Source of the DNA: Conexibacter sp.
GTDB taxonomy: Bacteria > Actinomycetota > Thermoleophilia > Solirubrobacterales > Solirubrobacteraceae
Length of the DNA: 7,898 bases
Assembly: GCA_025964055.1 (NCBI GenBank)
Contig: JAOPZP010000079.1
Location: 1-7,898, forward strand
Reading direction: 5' to 3'
The notes beneath the pieces were generated by a model, which saw only the letters and a list, made by a program, of their open reading frames with translations, was not told the DNA's origin and ran no database searches. This document shows positions 1 through 7,440 of this stretch, in pieces. The stretch's first letter is position 1; each line of letters starts with the position of its first letter. The position numbers were made by a program, and so were the translations under genes.

Positions 1-379
1 CGGGCGAGAGGGCGGCGACGAGCCGCTCCGAGCGCTCCGCGTAGGTCGGCAGCGCCGCCTCGACCAGCTCGCGCCCGCGGTCGGCGAGCTTGACGGTGAC
101 GTTGCGGCGGTTCTCGGGGTCGCGCTCACGCGCGATGACCCCGGCGTGCTCGAGGCGCCCGAGCCGGACGCTCATCGTGCCCGACGTGCGCCGCACCCGG
201 GCGACGAGCTCGCGCTGGTTGAGCGTGTGGTCGTCGGCGGCGTGCAGCGCGGCGAGCACGAGGAAGGTCGGGCGGGTGAGGCGATGCTCGGCCAGCGCCT
301 CCTCCAGCTCGGTCTCGAGGTGGGCCGCGACGCTGATCGTGGCCTCGAGCAGGTTGGTGTCCGGGGAACGCTTGTGCAT
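1..379 (-). CDS. MarR-family transcriptional regulator, C-terminus cut by window edge
   Basis: Reading the minus strand from ATG at 379-377 gives 126 codons open to the window edge (start MHKRSPDTNLLEATISVAAH). Residues about 53-78 form the helix-turn-helix (LNQRELVARVRRTSGTMSVR then LGRLEHAG). The wing follows at about 81-105 and carries the MarR signature of Arg-Asp-Pro-x-Asn-Arg-Arg, a beta strand, then DRGREL. The N-terminal helix and the segment RPTFLVLAAL fit the dimerisation and winged-helix scaffold. MarR proteins run about 140-170 residues, so only a short C-terminal dimerisation helix should be missing. The start is supported by a purine-rich AGAGAAGAG just upstream and by the AT-rich promoter-like stretch ending there. 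MarR proteins are dimeric DNA-binding repressors, often relieved by phenolic ligands or oxidants. No sensing cysteine is visible in this part, so the ligand cannot be guessed. A palindrome upstream suggests autoregulation. Confidence 0.9.
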   Translation of the reverse strand, partial: MHKRSPDTNLLEATISVAAHLETELEEALAEHRLTRPTFLVLAALHAADDHTLNQRELVARVRRTSGTMSVRLGRLEHAGVIARERDPENRRNVTVKLADRGRELVEAALPTYAERSERLVAALSP

Positions 380-392
380 ATCTCTTCTCTCA

Positions 393-412
393 ATTGCTTC
401 GATCGAACTAAT
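393..412. promoter_or_regulatory. Putative MarR operator (palindrome) overlapping the marR promoter
   Basis: A perfect 10-bp palindrome TTCGATCGAA lies at 398-407. It is extended by matching ATT/AAT arms at 393-395 and 410-412, giving 16 of 20 symmetric positions. It lies in the only distinctly AT-rich stretch of the window, directly upstream of the marR start at 379. On the minus strand a possible -10 element TACATT (complement of 410-415) would place transcription start near 403, at the palindrome centre, which is a geometry suited to autorepression. No convincing -35 was found. MarR dimers typically bind 16-20 bp inverted repeats. Assignment to this regulator is inference from position. 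Confidence 0.5.
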
Positions 413-441
413 GTAACAGAGGCGTTCGTCGGGCTCGGCCG

Positions 442-543
442 GTGGCGCGCTTGTACGAGGAGCGCCTCGGCAAGTACCAGCGGTCGCGGGACCGCGAGGC
501 GCGGCCGGTCTACGAGCTCACCGTCGCTCGGATCATGGCCTGA
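442..543 (+). pseudogene. Possible C-terminal remnant of an FAD-dependent monooxygenase
   Basis: A short plus-strand frame, open from 412 and with a GTG at 442, encodes VARLYEERLGKYQRSRDREA followed by RPVYELTVARIMA and a TGA at 541-543. The pattern Y-Q-x-x-R-D-x-x-A-x-P-x-Y-E-L-T resembles, from memory, the C-terminal helix of PHBH-fold FAD-dependent oxidoreductases (the geranylgeranyl reductase/monooxygenase superfamily). Such proteins run about 350-450 residues, so nearly all of the gene, including the nucleotide-binding GxGxxG region, is absent. No ribosome binding site of note precedes the GTG. It sits immediately behind a MarR operator, where a divergent regulated oxidoreductase gene would be expected. 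A chance open frame in GC-rich DNA is the alternative. Confidence 0.35.
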
Positions 544-559
544 CGGGATCCTGACCCGG

Positions 560-580
560 CGCGGGTACGTTGCACCCGCG
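560..580 (+). promoter_or_regulatory. Hairpin abutting a start codon; possible leaderless promoter
   Basis: The inverted repeat CGCGGGT (560-566) / ACCCGCG (574-580) forms a perfect 7-bp stem with a 7-nt loop and ends directly at the ATG at 581. No Shine-Dalgarno sequence is visible. The loop region contains TACGTT (566-571), which fits the actinobacterial -10 pattern TANNNT and would start transcription about 7 nt later, close to the ATG. That geometry is seen in leaderless transcripts. The two readings are alternatives: either a hairpin in a leader RNA, or a -10 box with no leader. Confidence 0.3.
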
Positions 581-1309
581 ATGATCCACCTCTCCGAGCT
601 CCACGGCGCGGCGACCCACCTCGCCGTCGTCGCCATCCCGCTCTTCGCGATCTTGTACGCCTTGCGCCGCGCCGGCGTCGGCGGCGTCGCGGTCGAGAAG
701 GCCGAGCCGTGGGCGCTGGGCGCCTGCGTCGTCGGGGTGGCGGCCGCCGGCGCGACCGGCCTGCTGGTCTGGGGCCAGGCCCAGACCGAGCTGCGCGGGC
801 AGAGCTTCCGTGCCGGGACGGCGCACTTCTGGATCGGCATCGGGATCGCCGTGCTGGTCGCCGTCCCCGCGCTGGCGCACGCCTCCGCGCACTGGCGCGG
901 GACCCGCCGGCCCGCCGCGCGGGCCTTCGGGGCGCTGGCGGTCCTGGCGGTGCTGGCGGTCGCGGTCCAGGGCTACCTCGGCGGGCGCCTGACCTACGAG
1001 CACGGCGTGGGGATCGCCGACGCCGGGCAGTTCGCCCAGAGCGCCGTCGGCGCCCGCCGGCTCCAGGCGGCGATGGATCGCGGGGTCCCCGCCGCCGTCG
1101 CCGGCCGAGCCGCGTTCTCCGCGCAGGGCCTCGGGTGCGCCCGCTGCCACGGCGACCAGGCACAGGGTCAGCGTGGGCCACGGCTGGCGGGCGGCATCGA
1201 GATCCCGGACTTCCGCCGCGTCCACGGCCACGGGCTCTTCCCGGCCCGGATCGTCACCGATCGCGACGTGGCGACGATCGACGCGTGGCTGCGAACGCTC
1301 GGGCGGTGA
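581..1309 (+). CDS. DUF2231-like membrane protein fused to a C-terminal cytochrome c domain
   Basis: The product has 242 residues. Four hydrophobic helices lie at about 11-28, 45-64, 80-100 and 115-134. The segment GYLGGRLTYEHGVGI (131-145) matches the characteristic DUF2231 end motif. A periplasmic-side cytochrome c domain follows, with heme-binding CARCH at 186-190 and the typical GPRLAGG and AIDAWLRTL-like tail (ATIDAWLRTL, 231-240). Basic loops after helix 1 (Arg29-Arg30) and between helices 3 and 4 (WRGTRRPAAR) indicate both termini outside, as needed for heme attachment. Histidines 13, 82 and 100 lie in or near helices and could bind heme b, which is speculative. There is no Met after CxxCH, so the usual sixth heme ligand is missing. 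The true electron partner is unknown. The ATG at 581 fits the first helix, although the frame is open far upstream. Confidence 0.8.
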   Translation: MIHLSELHGAATHLAVVAIPLFAILYALRRAGVGGVAVEKAEPWALGACVVGVAAAGATGLLVWGQAQTELRGQSFRAGTAHFWIGIGIAVLVAVPALAHASAHWRGTRRPAARAFGALAVLAVLAVAVQGYLGGRLTYEHGVGIADAGQFAQSAVGARRLQAAMDRGVPAAVAGRAAFSAQGLGCARCHGDQAQGQRGPRLAGGIEIPDFRRVHGHGLFPARIVTDRDVATIDAWLRTLGR

Positions 1310-1376
1310 GGGCCGGCACGCGCGGCGGGGCACCCAGGCTTCTGCGTGAGCATCGCGGTCGGGGACGACGGCCGCC

Positions 1377-3167
1377 TCAGCGCGTCAGGATCTCGGCCAC
1401 CTTCGCCCGGATCGACTGGCGCATGAAGCGTGGCGCGGCGGCGTCGCCCTCGCGGATCGCGTGGGCGATCTCCTTGACCTGCTCGAAGCGGATGTGCGGG
1501 GGCAGCGGCGGGACCTCCGGGTCGGTGACGAACTCGATCAGCGCCGGGCGGCCGGCGGCGAGCGCGTCGTCCCAGGCGGGCCCGACGTCCTCGGGGCGCT
1601 CGACGCGCACGCCGTGCAGGCCCAGCAGCCGGGCGTAGCCGGCGTAGTCGAACGGCGGGAGGTTCTGGGAGGCGTCGAGCTTGGCGTCGCCGCTCATGAC
1701 GCGCTGCTCCCAGGTGACCTGGTTGAGGTCCCCGTTGTTGAGCACGGCGACGACCAGGCGCTGATCGGTCCAGCGGTCGGCGTAGTGCGCGATGTCGATG
1801 AGGGCGTTGATCCCCAGCATCTGCATGGCGCCGTCGCCGATCGAGGCGATGACCGGGCGGTCGGGGTGGGCGAGCTTGGCGGCCAGCGCGTACGGCACAG
1901 CCGGGCACATGGTCGCCAGCGTCCCCGAGAGCGCCGCCTGCATGCCGGCGCGCATGCGGATGTGGCGTGCCCACCAGTCGGTGGCCGAGCCCGAGTCGGC
2001 GGTCAGGATGGCGCCGTCGGGCAGCCGCGAGCTGACCTCGTGGAAGACCAGCCGCGGATTGATCGGGTCGGCCGGCTCGTGCGCCTGCTCGTCGAGGATC
2101 TTCCACCAGCGCTCCACGCCCGCCTCGATCTCCGAGCGCCAGGACCGGTCCTCCTTGGCCTCCAGCAGCGGGAGCAGCGCGCGCAGCGTGTCGACCGAGT
2201 CGCCGACCAGGTTGACCTCCATCGGATAGCGCAGGCCGATCAGGCGCGCGTCCAGGTCGATCTGCACGCCGCGCGCCTGGCCGGGCTCGGGCAGCCACTC
2301 GCTGTAGGGGAAGCTCGAGCCCACCATGAGCAGCGTGTCGCAGCCGGCCATGAGGTCGTAGGAGGGCTTGGTGCCCAGCAGCCCGATCGACCCGGTCACC
2401 CACGGCAAGTCGTCGGGCAGCACCGCACGGCCGTTGAGCGCCCGCGCCGCGCCGGCCCCGAGGAGCTCCGCGACCAGGGTGATCTCGGCCAGCGCCCCTT
2501 TGGCGCCCTGGCCGACGAGGATCGCCACGCGCTCGCCGGCGTTGAGCACGGCGGCCGCCTCCGCCAGCGCCCGGTCGTCGGGCACGACGTGCGGCTTGCG
2601 GATCGGCGCGCTGGAGGAGGCCGTGGCGCCGTGGGCGCGCGGGGGCGCCTCGTAGGGCAGCTCCTGGACGTCGTTGGGGACGATGATGCACGTGGGCGAG
2701 CGCGTCGCCTTGGCGATGCGCATCGCGCGGTCGATGAGATGCGCGGCCTGCTCGGGCACCATGCACACCTGGACCAGCTCGCTCGCGACGTCCTTGAACA
2801 GCGAGACGAGGTCGACCTCCTGCTGGTAGTCCGATCCGAGCGACATGCGCGCCTGCTGACCGACGATCGCGACGACCGGCTGATGGTCGAGCTTGGCGTC
2901 GTAGAGCCCGTTGAGGAGGTGGATGGCGCCCGGCCCGGAGGTGGCGAGGCAGACGCCGACCTCGCCGGTGAGCTTGGCGTGCGCGGTGGCCGCGAACGCG
3001 GCGATCTCCTCGTGGCGCACCTGCAGGAGCTCGAGGCGGTCGCCGACGTGGTGGAAGCCGGCGAGGATGCCGTTGATGCCGTCGCCGGGATAGCCGTAGA
3101 TCCGGCGCACGCCCCAGTCGTCGGCCAGGCGCTCGAGGATGAACTGGCCGGTGGTGGTCTTCGCCAT
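1377..3167 (-). CDS. ThDP-dependent enzyme of the pyruvate oxidase / acetolactate synthase superfamily
   Basis: The product has 596 residues, close to PoxB (572) and acetolactate synthase. The N-terminal pyrimidine-binding domain carries YGYPGDGINGI (24-34) and the catalytic glutamate Glu53 in RHEEIAAFAA. SGPGAIHLLNGLYDAKLDHQ is typical of the family. The middle domain (about 190-335) matches the FAD/regulatory fold region, with VGSSFPYSEWLPEPGQARGV. The C-terminal ThDP domain has GDG at 444-446 followed by NN at 477-478, the pyrophosphate/Mg site. The last about 30 residues are basic (IAHAIREGD then FMRQSIRAKVAEILTR) and might form a membrane-associating helix as in PoxB, but this is not proven. 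Candidate reactions are pyruvate to acetate plus CO2 with quinone reduction, or carboligation. Sequence alone does not settle the substrate. An AAGG-containing stretch precedes the ATG at 3167. The gene is divergent from the formate dehydrogenase operon and convergent with the cytochrome gene. Confidence 0.85.
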   Translation of the reverse strand: MAKTTTGQFILERLADDWGVRRIYGYPGDGINGILAGFHHVGDRLELLQVRHEEIAAFAATAHAKLTGEVGVCLATSGPGAIHLLNGLYDAKLDHQPVVAIVGQQARMSLGSDYQQEVDLVSLFKDVASELVQVCMVPEQAAHLIDRAMRIAKATRSPTCIIVPNDVQELPYEAPPRAHGATASSSAPIRKPHVVPDDRALAEAAAVLNAGERVAILVGQGAKGALAEITLVAELLGAGAARALNGRAVLPDDLPWVTGSIGLLGTKPSYDLMAGCDTLLMVGSSFPYSEWLPEPGQARGVQIDLDARLIGLRYPMEVNLVGDSVDTLRALLPLLEAKEDRSWRSEIEAGVERWWKILDEQAHEPADPINPRLVFHEVSSRLPDGAILTADSGSATDWWARHIRMRAGMQAALSGTLATMCPAVPYALAAKLAHPDRPVIASIGDGAMQMLGINALIDIAHYADRWTDQRLVVAVLNNGDLNQVTWEQRVMSGDAKLDASQNLPPFDYAGYARLLGLHGVRVERPEDVGPAWDDALAAGRPALIEFVTDPEVPPLPPHIRFEQVKEIAHAIREGDAAAPRFMRQSIRAKVAEILTR

Positions 3168-3255
3168 GCCTTGCCGCCTTCATCGGTGTCGTCGCCTGAC
3201 CCCTACCCGTCCGGCGCCGGGTTTGACCCAGCCGTCCGGCAGGTACGACGCCGGC
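3168..3255. promoter_or_regulatory. Divergent promoter region with an imperfect direct repeat
   Basis: This 88-bp gap separates the start codons of the ThDP enzyme (minus) and formate dehydrogenase alpha (plus). It holds two copies of TGACCC followed by CCGTCCGGC: 3197-3215 with a 4-nt gap and 3224-3240 with a 2-nt gap. Between them lies the palindrome CCGGCGCCGG (3211-3220). For the plus-strand operon a TTGACC at 3223-3228 and TACGAC at 3244-3249 are possible -35 and -10 boxes, 15 bp apart, which is short. They would start transcription at about 3256, implying a leaderless message. No regulator is identified. Confidence 0.35.
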
Positions 3256-6200
3256 ATGTCCGGCCGGATGCGACGCGGGTGGCGGCTTGGGCTGCCGCCC
3301 CTGCTGCGGCAGCTCGCCGGCGATCCACTCGGCCTGGGGCCGGCCGCGCGCTCGCCGCGCTCCCAGGAGCTGCGCGCCCGCACGGAGACCGCGGACCGCG
3401 TCGTGCAGTCGATCTGCCCGTACTGCGCGGTCGGCTGCGGGCAGAAGGTGTACGTCAAGCACGAGCAGGTCATCCAGATCGAGGGCGATCCCGACTCGCC
3501 GATCTCGCGCGGGCGGCTCTGCCCCAAGGGCGCCGCCTCCAAGGGCCTGGTCAACAGCCCGCTCCGGCAGACCAAGGTCAAGTACCGCCGCCCGCACGGC
3601 ACCGCGTGGGAGGAGCTCGACCTCGAGACGGCGATGGACATGATCGCCGACCGGGTCGTGCGCACGCGCGCGGAGACCTGGCGGGAGACCGACGAGGACG
3701 GGCGGCCGCTGAACCGCACGCTCGGGCTCGCCTGGCTGGGCGGCGCGACGCTCGACACCGAGGAGAACTACCTCATCAAGAAGCTGTTCACCGCGGCCGG
3801 CGCGGTGTCGATCGAGAACCAGGCCCGCATATGACACTCGAGCACGGTCCCCGGTCTGGGGACCTCGTTCGGGCGCGGCGGCGCCACCACCTTCCAGCAG
3901 GACCTGCAGAACTCCGACTGCATCCTGATCATGGGCTCCAACATGGCCGAGCAGCACCCGGTGGGCTTCCAGTGGGTGGTCGAGGCCAAGGAGCGCGGTG
4001 CGCAGGTCATCCACGTCGACCCGCGCTACACGCGCACGAGCGCGATCGCCGATCGCCACGTCGCGCTGCGGCCGGGCACCGACATCGCCTTCCTCGGGGG
4101 CATCATCAACCACATCCTCAGCACGGGCTCGGAGTTCCGCGAGTACGTGCAGCACTTCACCAACGCGCCCGTGATCCTCAAGGAGGAGTTCCGCGACACC
4201 GAGCAGCTCGACGGGCTCTTCTCCGGCTGGCAGGCCGACGACGGGCTCTACAAGGTGGAGTCGTGGGGCTATCGCGGCACGGAGGGCGAGCTGACCGCCG
4301 GCAAGTCCGAGCAGTCGGGCGACGTGTCGGGCGATCAGGCGCACGGCGCGCACGGGATGAAGCTGCCGCACGGCGAGCCGCCGGAGGTCGACATCGAGCT
4401 CGAGCACCCGATGTGCGTCTTCCAGGTCCTCAAGCGCCACTTCGCGCGCTACACGCCCGAGGAGGTCGAGCGCATCTGCGGCGTCCCGGCGCAGCGGCTG
4501 ACCGCCGTCGCCCAGGCGTTGTGCGACAACTCGGGGCCGGACCGGACCGCCGCCATCTGCTACGCCGTCGGCTGGACCCAGCACACCACGGGCGTGCAGA
4601 CCATTCGCGCGGCCTCGATCATCCAGCTCCTGCTCGGCAACATCGGGCGCCCGGGCGGCGGCATCCTGGCGCTGCGCGGCCACGCGAACATCCAGGGGTC
4701 GACGGACATCCCGACCCTGTACGACATCCTGCCCGGCTACATCCCGATGCCGCATCCGGAGTCGGGCGACGACCTGGATCGCTTCGTCGACGACAACGGG
4801 CCCGACACCGGCGCGTGGGGCGGGCTCGACACCTACATGACGTCGCTGCTGAAGGCGTGGTTCGGCGACGCCGCCACCGAGGACAACCACTTCGGCTTCG
4901 GCTGGATCCCGAAGATCGACGGCGACCACTCGCACTACGCCGCGCTCACGCGGATGATCGACGGGCGCTGCAAGGGCTTCTTCGCGGTGGGGCAGAACCC
5001 CGTCGTCGGATCGGCCAACGCGCGCATGGTGCGCAAGGCGCTGCGCAGCCTCGAGTGGCTGGTCGTCCGCGATCTCACCGAGGTCGAGACCGCGACGTTC
5101 TGGCGCTCCGACGCGCCGGAGATCGAAGACGGCGAGCTCCGCACGGAGGACATCGCGACCGAGGTCTTCTTCCTGCCCGCCGCCGCCCACACCGAGAAGG
5201 CCGGGAGCTTCACCAACACCCAGCGCCTGCTGCAGTGGCGCCACAAGGCGCTCGAGCCACCCGCGGACTGCCGCTCGGAGTCCTGGTTCATGTACCACCT
5301 GGGTCGCCGCATCCGCGAGCGGCTGGCCGACTCGCCGCTGGAGCGCGACCGGCCGCTCCGCGCGCTGACCTGGGACTACCCGACGGAGGGCCCGCAGGAC
5401 GAGCCGGACCCGGAGGCCGTGCTGCAGGAGATCAACGGGCGTCACGCCGACGGGTCGTTCGTGGCCAAGTACCAGGACCTGAAGGCCGACGGCTCGACGA
5501 CGTGCGGCTCGTGGATCCACGCCGGGATCTACGCCGACGGCGTCAACCAGGCGGCGCGCCGCAAGCCGCACACCGAGCAGAACTGGATCGCGCCGCAGTG
5601 GGGCTGGGCGTGGCCCAGCAACCGGCGCATCCTCTACAACCGCGCCTCGGCCAAGCCCGACGGCACGCCGTGGTCGGAGCGCAAGAAGTACGTGTGGTGG
5701 GATGCGGACGCCCGGCAGTGGACCTCTCTGGGCGACGACCCCGACTTCGTTGGCGACCGCCCGCCGGACTACGAGCCGCCCGAGGACGCCAAGGGGATGG
5801 ACGCGATCCGCGGCCATACGCCGTTCATCGTGCACCCCGACGGCCTCGGCTGGCTCTTCGCGCCCAGCGGGCTGGTCGACGGACCGCTGCCGACGCACTA
5901 CGAGCCGCACGAGTCGCCGGCCGCCAACCCGCTCTACGCCACGGGCGTCAACCCGACCCGTCAGCTGCTCGACGACGAGACCAACCCCTTCCACCGCAGC
6001 GACGGGGAGGCGGGCGCCGAGGCCTTCCCGTTCGTGCTGACGACGTACCGCCTCACCGAGCACCACACGGCTGGCGGCATGTCGCGGACCGTCGCCTACC
6101 TCAGCGAGCTGCAGCCCGAGCCGTTCGTGGAGGTCAGCCCGGAGCTGGCGCAGCTGCGCGGTTTGGAGCACGCCGGATGGGCGACGATCGTCACCGCGCG

Positions 6201-6522
6201 CTCGGCCATCGAGGCGCGGGTGATGGTCACCGACCGGATCACGCCGCTGACCGTCGACGGACGGGTCGTGCACCAGGTCGGGCTGCCGTACCACTGGGGA
6301 CCCAACGGCCTGGTCAAGGGCGACGCCGCCAACGAGCTGCTGGCGCAGGTCCTCGACCTCAACACCCACATCTCCGAGTACAAGTCGGCGACCTGCGACG
6401 TGCGGCCGGGCCGCCGCCCGCGCGGTCCCGCGCGGCTCGCGCTCGTCGAGGAGTACCGCCGGCGGGGACACGTGGTGCGGGAGTCGCGGCACGACTCGCG
6501 CGGGGGAGCGGAGGACGGGTAG
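3256..6522 (+). CDS. fdnG: Formate dehydrogenase alpha subunit, selenocysteine-containing (FdnG type)
   Basis: One gene reads through an in-frame TGA (3832-3834), giving 1088 residues with Sec193. It oxidises formate to CO2 at a Mo or W bis-MGD site. The [4Fe-4S] cysteines are 54, 57, 61 and 89, followed by Lys91 (LCPKG). Around the Sec the protein reads IENQARI-Sec-HSSTVPGLGTSFGRG, matching the E. coli FdnG pattern NQARV-Sec-H. Further FdnG-like blocks are AEQHPVGFQW, VDPRYTRTSAIAD, EKAGSFTNTQRLLQW, ADGSTTCGSW and NRRILYNRASA. The C-terminal dinucleotide-binding domain starts near residue 926 (FVLTTYRLTEHHTAGGMSR). No twin-arginine signal is visible, unlike E. coli FdnG. The ATG at 3256 is chosen over 3139, which would overlap the divergent gene; 3268 is an alternative. 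The stop codon directly abuts the beta subunit start. Confidence 0.93.
3832..3834 (+). other. In-frame UGA recoded as selenocysteine (Sec193)
   Basis: The TGA falls in the same frame as the coding sequence on both sides. The residues before it (ENQARI) and after it (His, then FGRGGATTFQQDLQNSDCIL) continue the FdnG alignment without gap or shift. The codon occupies the position of the Mo-coordinating Sec/Cys, followed by the conserved His. A SECIS-like hairpin lies directly downstream. Confidence 0.95.
3846..3864 (+). promoter_or_regulatory. Bacterial SECIS hairpin in the coding sequence
   Basis: GGTCCCC (3846-3852) pairs perfectly with GGGGACC (3858-3864) around the loop GGTCT (3853-3857). 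The loop begins 19 nt after the TGA. By my alignment this equals the offset of the GGUCU loop in the E. coli fdhF SECIS. The apical GGUCU is the SelB-recognised loop sequence of that element. A further pairing of CGAG (3839-3842) with CTCG (3864-3867) could compete at the base. Unlike E. coli, the stem has no bulged U. The element lies inside the coding sequence and also encodes STVPGLGTS. Confidence 0.9.
6510..6514 (+). promoter_or_regulatory. Strong ribosome binding site for the beta subunit
   Basis: GGAGG lies 8 nt before the ATG at 6523, inside the last codons of the alpha subunit. It fixes the beta subunit start at the base directly after the alpha TAG, indicating coupled translation of the two subunits. 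Confidence 0.8.
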
Positions 6523-7440
6523 ATGGCCGGCTTCAAGCTGGAGACGCGAGTGTGGCCGGGCGCCTACGGCGACGAGGCCCGGCCGCGCATGGGGTTCTTC
6601 ACCGACACGAGCGTCTGCATCGGCTGCAAGGCGTGCGAGGTCGCGTGCAAGGAGTGGAACGACGTCCCGGCCTCCCTCAACGGGTTCACCGGGGACTCCT
6701 ATGACAACACGATCGACCTCGGCGCCGACACGTGGCGACACGTCGCGTTCGTCGAGCAGCGCAAGCCGGTCGACCTCGACCCGAGCGGGCCGGACGGCAC
6801 GACGCTCGCGCAGACCGCCGCGCTCGGCGGCCTGGCGGGGGAGGCCGGGTTGCAGACCTACCAGGACGGCGAGGGCATGCGGTGGCTCATGGCCTCCGAC
6901 GTGTGCAAGCACTGCACCCACGCCGCGTGCCTCGACGTCTGCCCGACCGGCGCGCTGTTCCGCACCGAGTTCGGCACCGTCGTGGTCCAGGAGGACGTCT
7001 GCAACGGTTGCGGCTACTGCGTGCCTGCCTGCCCGTTCGGCGTGCTCGACCAGCGCGAGGACGACGGTCGCGTGTGGAAGTGCACCCTCTGCTACGACCG
7101 GCTCAAGGAGGACATGGAGCCCGCCTGCGCGCAGGCGTGCCCGACCGACTCCATCCAGTTCGGCGAGCTCGGCGACCTCCGCGACCGGGCGGAGGACCGG
7201 CTGGCCCAGCTCCAGGACGCGGGCCTGGAGGAGGCACGCCTGTACGGCGCCGACGCCGACGACGGCGTGGGCGGGTTCGGCGCGTTCTTCCTGCTGCTCG
7301 ACGAGCCCGAGGCCTACCGCCTGCCGCCCGATCCCGTCGACACGGTCCGCGACCTCAAGGGCATCTGGGGCGCCGCCGGTGCGGCGGCGCTGGCGCTCGG
7401 CGGCGGGCTGGCGGCCGCCGTGCTCCGGGGGCGCCGATGA
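6523..7440 (+). CDS. fdnH: Formate dehydrogenase beta (iron-sulfur) subunit with C-terminal membrane anchor
   Basis: The product has 305 residues and passes electrons from the catalytic subunit to the membrane subunit. All 16 cysteines for four [4Fe-4S] clusters are present: 32/35/38/42 (CIGCKACEVAC), 128/131/136/140 (CKHCTHAACLDVC), 160/163/166/170 (CNGCGYCVPAC) and 187/190/202/206 (CTLC then CAQAC). Clusters 1 and 4 and clusters 2 and 3 pair in the usual ferredoxin repeat exchange. Between the first two motifs lies a loop of about 85 residues. A hydrophobic helix at about 281-301 ends in RGRR, like the C-terminal anchor helix of E. coli FdnH. No signal peptide is visible. The gene follows the alpha stop with no gap and overlaps the next gene by ATGA, so it is in the same operon. 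Confidence 0.95.
   Translation: MAGFKLETRVWPGAYGDEARPRMGFFTDTSVCIGCKACEVACKEWNDVPASLNGFTGDSYDNTIDLGADTWRHVAFVEQRKPVDLDPSGPDGTTLAQTAALGGLAGEAGLQTYQDGEGMRWLMASDVCKHCTHAACLDVCPTGALFRTEFGTVVVQEDVCNGCGYCVPACPFGVLDQREDDGRVWKCTLCYDRLKEDMEPACAQACPTDSIQFGELGDLRDRAEDRLAQLQDAGLEEARLYGADADDGVGGFGAFFLLLDEPEAYRLPPDPVDTVRDLKGIWGAAGAAALALGGGLAAAVLRGRR

Noticed and set aside
146..580. N-terminal extension of the DUF2231-cytochrome c gene
   Set aside because: The frame is open upstream, but the translation is Arg/Ser-rich, antisense to marR, and lacks membrane or domain features. The first DUF2231 helix begins right after the ATG at 581.
1310..1376. Bidirectional terminator between the convergent cytochrome and ThDP genes
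   Set aside because: Only short weak stems such as GTCG/CGAC around 1358-1369 are visible and there is no T tract, so a terminator cannot be supported.
3139..3255. Upstream ATG at 3139 as the formate dehydrogenase alpha start
   Set aside because: It would overlap the 5' end of the divergent ThDP gene and add a basic stretch unlike the family, with no Tat signal. The ATG at 3256 gives an N-terminus of plausible length.
3832..3930. Premature stop or frameshift splitting the formate dehydrogenase gene (pseudogene)
   Set aside because: The frame is the same on both sides, conserved residues run through without gap, the stop is TGA at the Sec position, and a SECIS hairpin follows at the canonical distance.
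1461..6704. Plus-strand open frame of about 1747 codons
   Set aside because: It overlaps the recognised genes in another frame, shows low-complexity Arg/Gly/Ala composition, and contains no recognisable motif.
1168..6921. Minus-strand open frame of about 1917 codons
   Set aside because: It runs antisense to the formate dehydrogenase genes and out of frame with the real minus-strand ThDP enzyme. Its composition is Arg/Ala/Gly/Pro-rich with no domain, as expected for a shadow frame in GC-rich DNA.
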